Shown here: piece by piece, positions 62,795 to 64,000 of the stretch
Layout: every line of letters begins with the position of its first letter
Numbering within the stretch: position 1 is the first letter of the stretch
Assembly: GCA_020637805.1 (NCBI GenBank)
Contig: JACKJU010000003.1
Location: 1-64,000 of the forward strand
Origin: Nitratireductor sp.
GTDB lineage: Bacteria; Pseudomonadota; Alphaproteobacteria; Rhizobiales; Rhizobiaceae
Length of the DNA: 64,000 bases
Direction: 5' to 3'
The notes under the pieces: generated by a model
What the model saw: only the letters and a program-made list of their open reading frames with translations
Databases searched by the model: none
What the model was told of the DNA's origin: nothing
Translations under genes and position numbers: made by a program

Positions 62795-63817
62795 ATGGCT
62801 CTGCACAAGGGACGCGGCTTTGCATGCATCAATTACCCGATAGGGATGAATCTGGGTGGGGACCCCAGTCAGGCGCTCGTTCATTCGACGCCTGACGGCA
62901 AATTCATGGTCACGCTTTCGGCGATCGATCTCGGACAGGGCATGAAGTCGGTGACGCGCCAGATTGCGGCAGAGACGCTGGGCGTGCCGATCGAGGACGT
63001 CTATGTCGACACGGCGGACAGCGATACCGGCCCGCACGACATGGGCTCATTCGCCTCGCGCGGAACCCATCGCGTCGGCAATGCAGTCATCCGCGCGGCA
63101 ACCGAGGCCCGCCAGCAGATGCTGGAAGCGGCAGCCGAGGAACTGGAGGTCAATGCTGGCGATCTGGATACGGACGGGAAGGGCAATATCCACGTAAAGG
63201 GTGCGCCCGGCCGGTCGATCACGGTTTCTGAGACCGCCATTGCCGCTCAGTTCAACCAGGGCCGCACCCTGGCCGGACGCGGTATTTTCCTCATTCCGAA
63301 GTCGGACGTAAACGACGAGACCGGGGAGATGTCCACGGTGACCTGCTTCGCCCATGCGGCACTCGTGGTTGATCTCACCGTCGACGACGAAACCGGGGAG
63401 GTGAAGGTCGACGAGATCAACTCCGCCTATGAGGTGGGTCGTGCGCTCAATGCGCGGCTGGTCGAGCAGCAGTTGATCGGCGGCGCATGGATGGGTGTGT
63501 CCCATGCCCTCTACGAGACGACGGAACCCTACTATCCCGAGCGTGACCATGGCCCCGTCGATTTCCTTGGCTACCAGATGCCGGGACCTGGAGAGATCGT
63601 TCCCCACAACATTGCCATTCTGGAAAGACCTGCTGCCGATGCCCCGTTCGGCGGCAAGGGACCGGGCGAAATGTGTGCCAATCCGGTTCTGCCGGCTGTT
63701 GCCAACGCCATCTACAACGCGGTCGGCGTGCGCTGCGACAGGTTGCCGATAACGCCTGAGAAAATCCTGCGCGGCATTCAGGCCAATGGCGGTGCAAGAC
63801 CGCAGGCGAGGCGCTGA
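62795..63817 (+). CDS. Molybdenum hydroxylase Mo subunit, C-terminal half
   Basis: A 340-residue protein equal to the second Mo-binding domain of XDH-family large subunits. It opens at the domain boundary (LHKGRGFACINYPIGMN). It carries the GQG motif (AIDLGQGMKSVTRQI), the GSFASRGTHRVGNAVIRAA helix and, near the C-terminus, the active-site Glu in GGKGPGEMCANP followed by VANAIYNAVGVR. AGGAGG lies upstream of ATG 62795, so it is translated as a separate chain. Together with the preceding protein all expected Mo-site elements are present, so the pair should form one catalytic subunit. Confidence 0.9.
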   Translation: MALHKGRGFACINYPIGMNLGGDPSQALVHSTPDGKFMVTLSAIDLGQGMKSVTRQIAAETLGVPIEDVYVDTADSDTGPHDMGSFASRGTHRVGNAVIRAATEARQQMLEAAAEELEVNAGDLDTDGKGNIHVKGAPGRSITVSETAIAAQFNQGRTLAGRGIFLIPKSDVNDETGEMSTVTCFAHAALVVDLTVDDETGEVKVDEINSAYEVGRALNARLVEQQLIGGAWMGVSHALYETTEPYYPERDHGPVDFLGYQMPGPGEIVPHNIAILERPAADAPFGGKGPGEMCANPVLPAVANAIYNAVGVRCDRLPITPEKILRGIQANGGARPQARR

Positions 63818-63819
63818 GC

Positions 63820-64000
63820 ATGGCCGTACGCAGCCAGATCGCAGGTATTGCAAATCCGGCGGCACTCGCTGCCGCGCTCACGGACGCGCAATACATAGCT
63901 GGCGAGGAATTGGCTACGGCTGCATATCTGGCCCTCGCACTCGGCAAGCCTCTGCTGCTCGAAGGTGCACCCGGAGTGGGCAAGACGGAAGCTGCAAAGG
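63820..64000 (+). CDS. MoxR-family AAA ATPase, CoxD-like (partial, runs off the window)
   Basis: The first 60 codons of an AAA+ ATPase: an N-terminal helix (ANPAALAAALTDAQYIAGEELATAAYLAL) leading to the Walker A loop LLEGAPGVGKTEAAK. The MoxR/CoxD family assembles metal cofactors or remodels partners together with VWA proteins. CoxD is needed for maturation of the CO dehydrogenase active site. Placement 2 bases after the Mo-subunit genes follows the coxMSLD order. The 3' end lies outside the window. Confidence 0.85.
   Translation, partial: MAVRSQIAGIANPAALAAALTDAQYIAGEELATAAYLALALGKPLLLEGAPGVGKTEAAK

Overview
The window looks like chromosomal DNA of a high-GC alphaproteobacterium, most likely a member of the Hyphomicrobiales (Phyllobacteriaceae/Rhizobiaceae-like). 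The grounds are a class I lysyl-tRNA synthetase, the LigB/exonuclease/PdeM/Lhr repair cassette, a PodJ-like polar Sel1 protein, a CrbS/CrbR-type two-component pair and dense ATGA/TGATG gene overlaps. No rRNA, tRNA, CRISPR array, insertion sequence or prophage was recognised. Species-level assignment is inference.

Left part (1-9.1 kb): a periplasmic solute-binding protein, a sterol-desaturase-family membrane enzyme, lysK, a redox-looking operon (PepSY protein, cytochrome b561, membrane-anchored LuxR regulator) whose leader may hide the Shine-Dalgarno sequence, a nuclease-like lipoprotein, a CI/LexA-like S24 repressor with a 20-bp palindrome upstream, a divergent isomerase/SDR pair and a hotdog thioesterase.

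9.1-16.9 kb: a fatty-acid or branched-chain acyl-CoA beta-oxidation operon on the minus strand (two acyl-CoA dehydrogenases, DUF1330, GST, thiolase, FadB/FadJ-type multifunctional enzyme). Its first gene is broken by about a dozen indels. A TTTACG-N4-CGTAAA palindrome upstream suggests a LiuR-like MerR regulator; one such MerR protein is encoded at 38.6 kb. The adjoining divergent sodium:solute symporter gene is frameshifted too, so 14.8-17.6 kb is an indel hot zone that may reflect poor consensus sequence.

19-44 kb: mostly housekeeping and accessory genes. These are a double-hotdog thioesterase, DUF952, pyrD, an ArsC-family protein, a MATE transporter, a histone-deacetylase-family protein, the DNA repair cassette (Lhr helicase, PdeM, MBL exonuclease, LigB) with an RNase T2 lipoprotein inserted in it, a glycine-zipper lipoprotein, DUF3429, the large PodJ-like protein, the MerR regulator, a CrbR-like response regulator facing a CrbS-like SSS/histidine-kinase/receiver hybrid, and mscL.

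44.4 kb to the right edge holds the most unusual locus, about 19.6 kb on one strand and still open at the edge. It contains a branched-chain-type binding protein, a degenerate iron-ADH-fold protein, an aldehyde dehydrogenase and an AraC regulator. A nearly gapless polycistron follows: a 31-codon leader ORF, LivH, LivM, LivG, a LivF/Tm-1-like fusion, a TIM-barrel 'PEP hydrolase family' protein, a flotillin with 59 uninterrupted 11-residue coiled-coil repeats, two SRPBCC (CoxG-like) proteins, and a molybdenum hydroxylase in cox-like order (FAD subunit, 2Fe-2S subunit, Mo subunit). The Mo subunit is split into two genes, the first with a Pro/Ala-rich tail, and the start of a MoxR ATPase follows. 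My interpretation is an uptake-plus-oxidation system in which an imported substrate is oxidised by a membrane-scaffolded Mo hydroxylase. The substrate cannot be read from the sequence.
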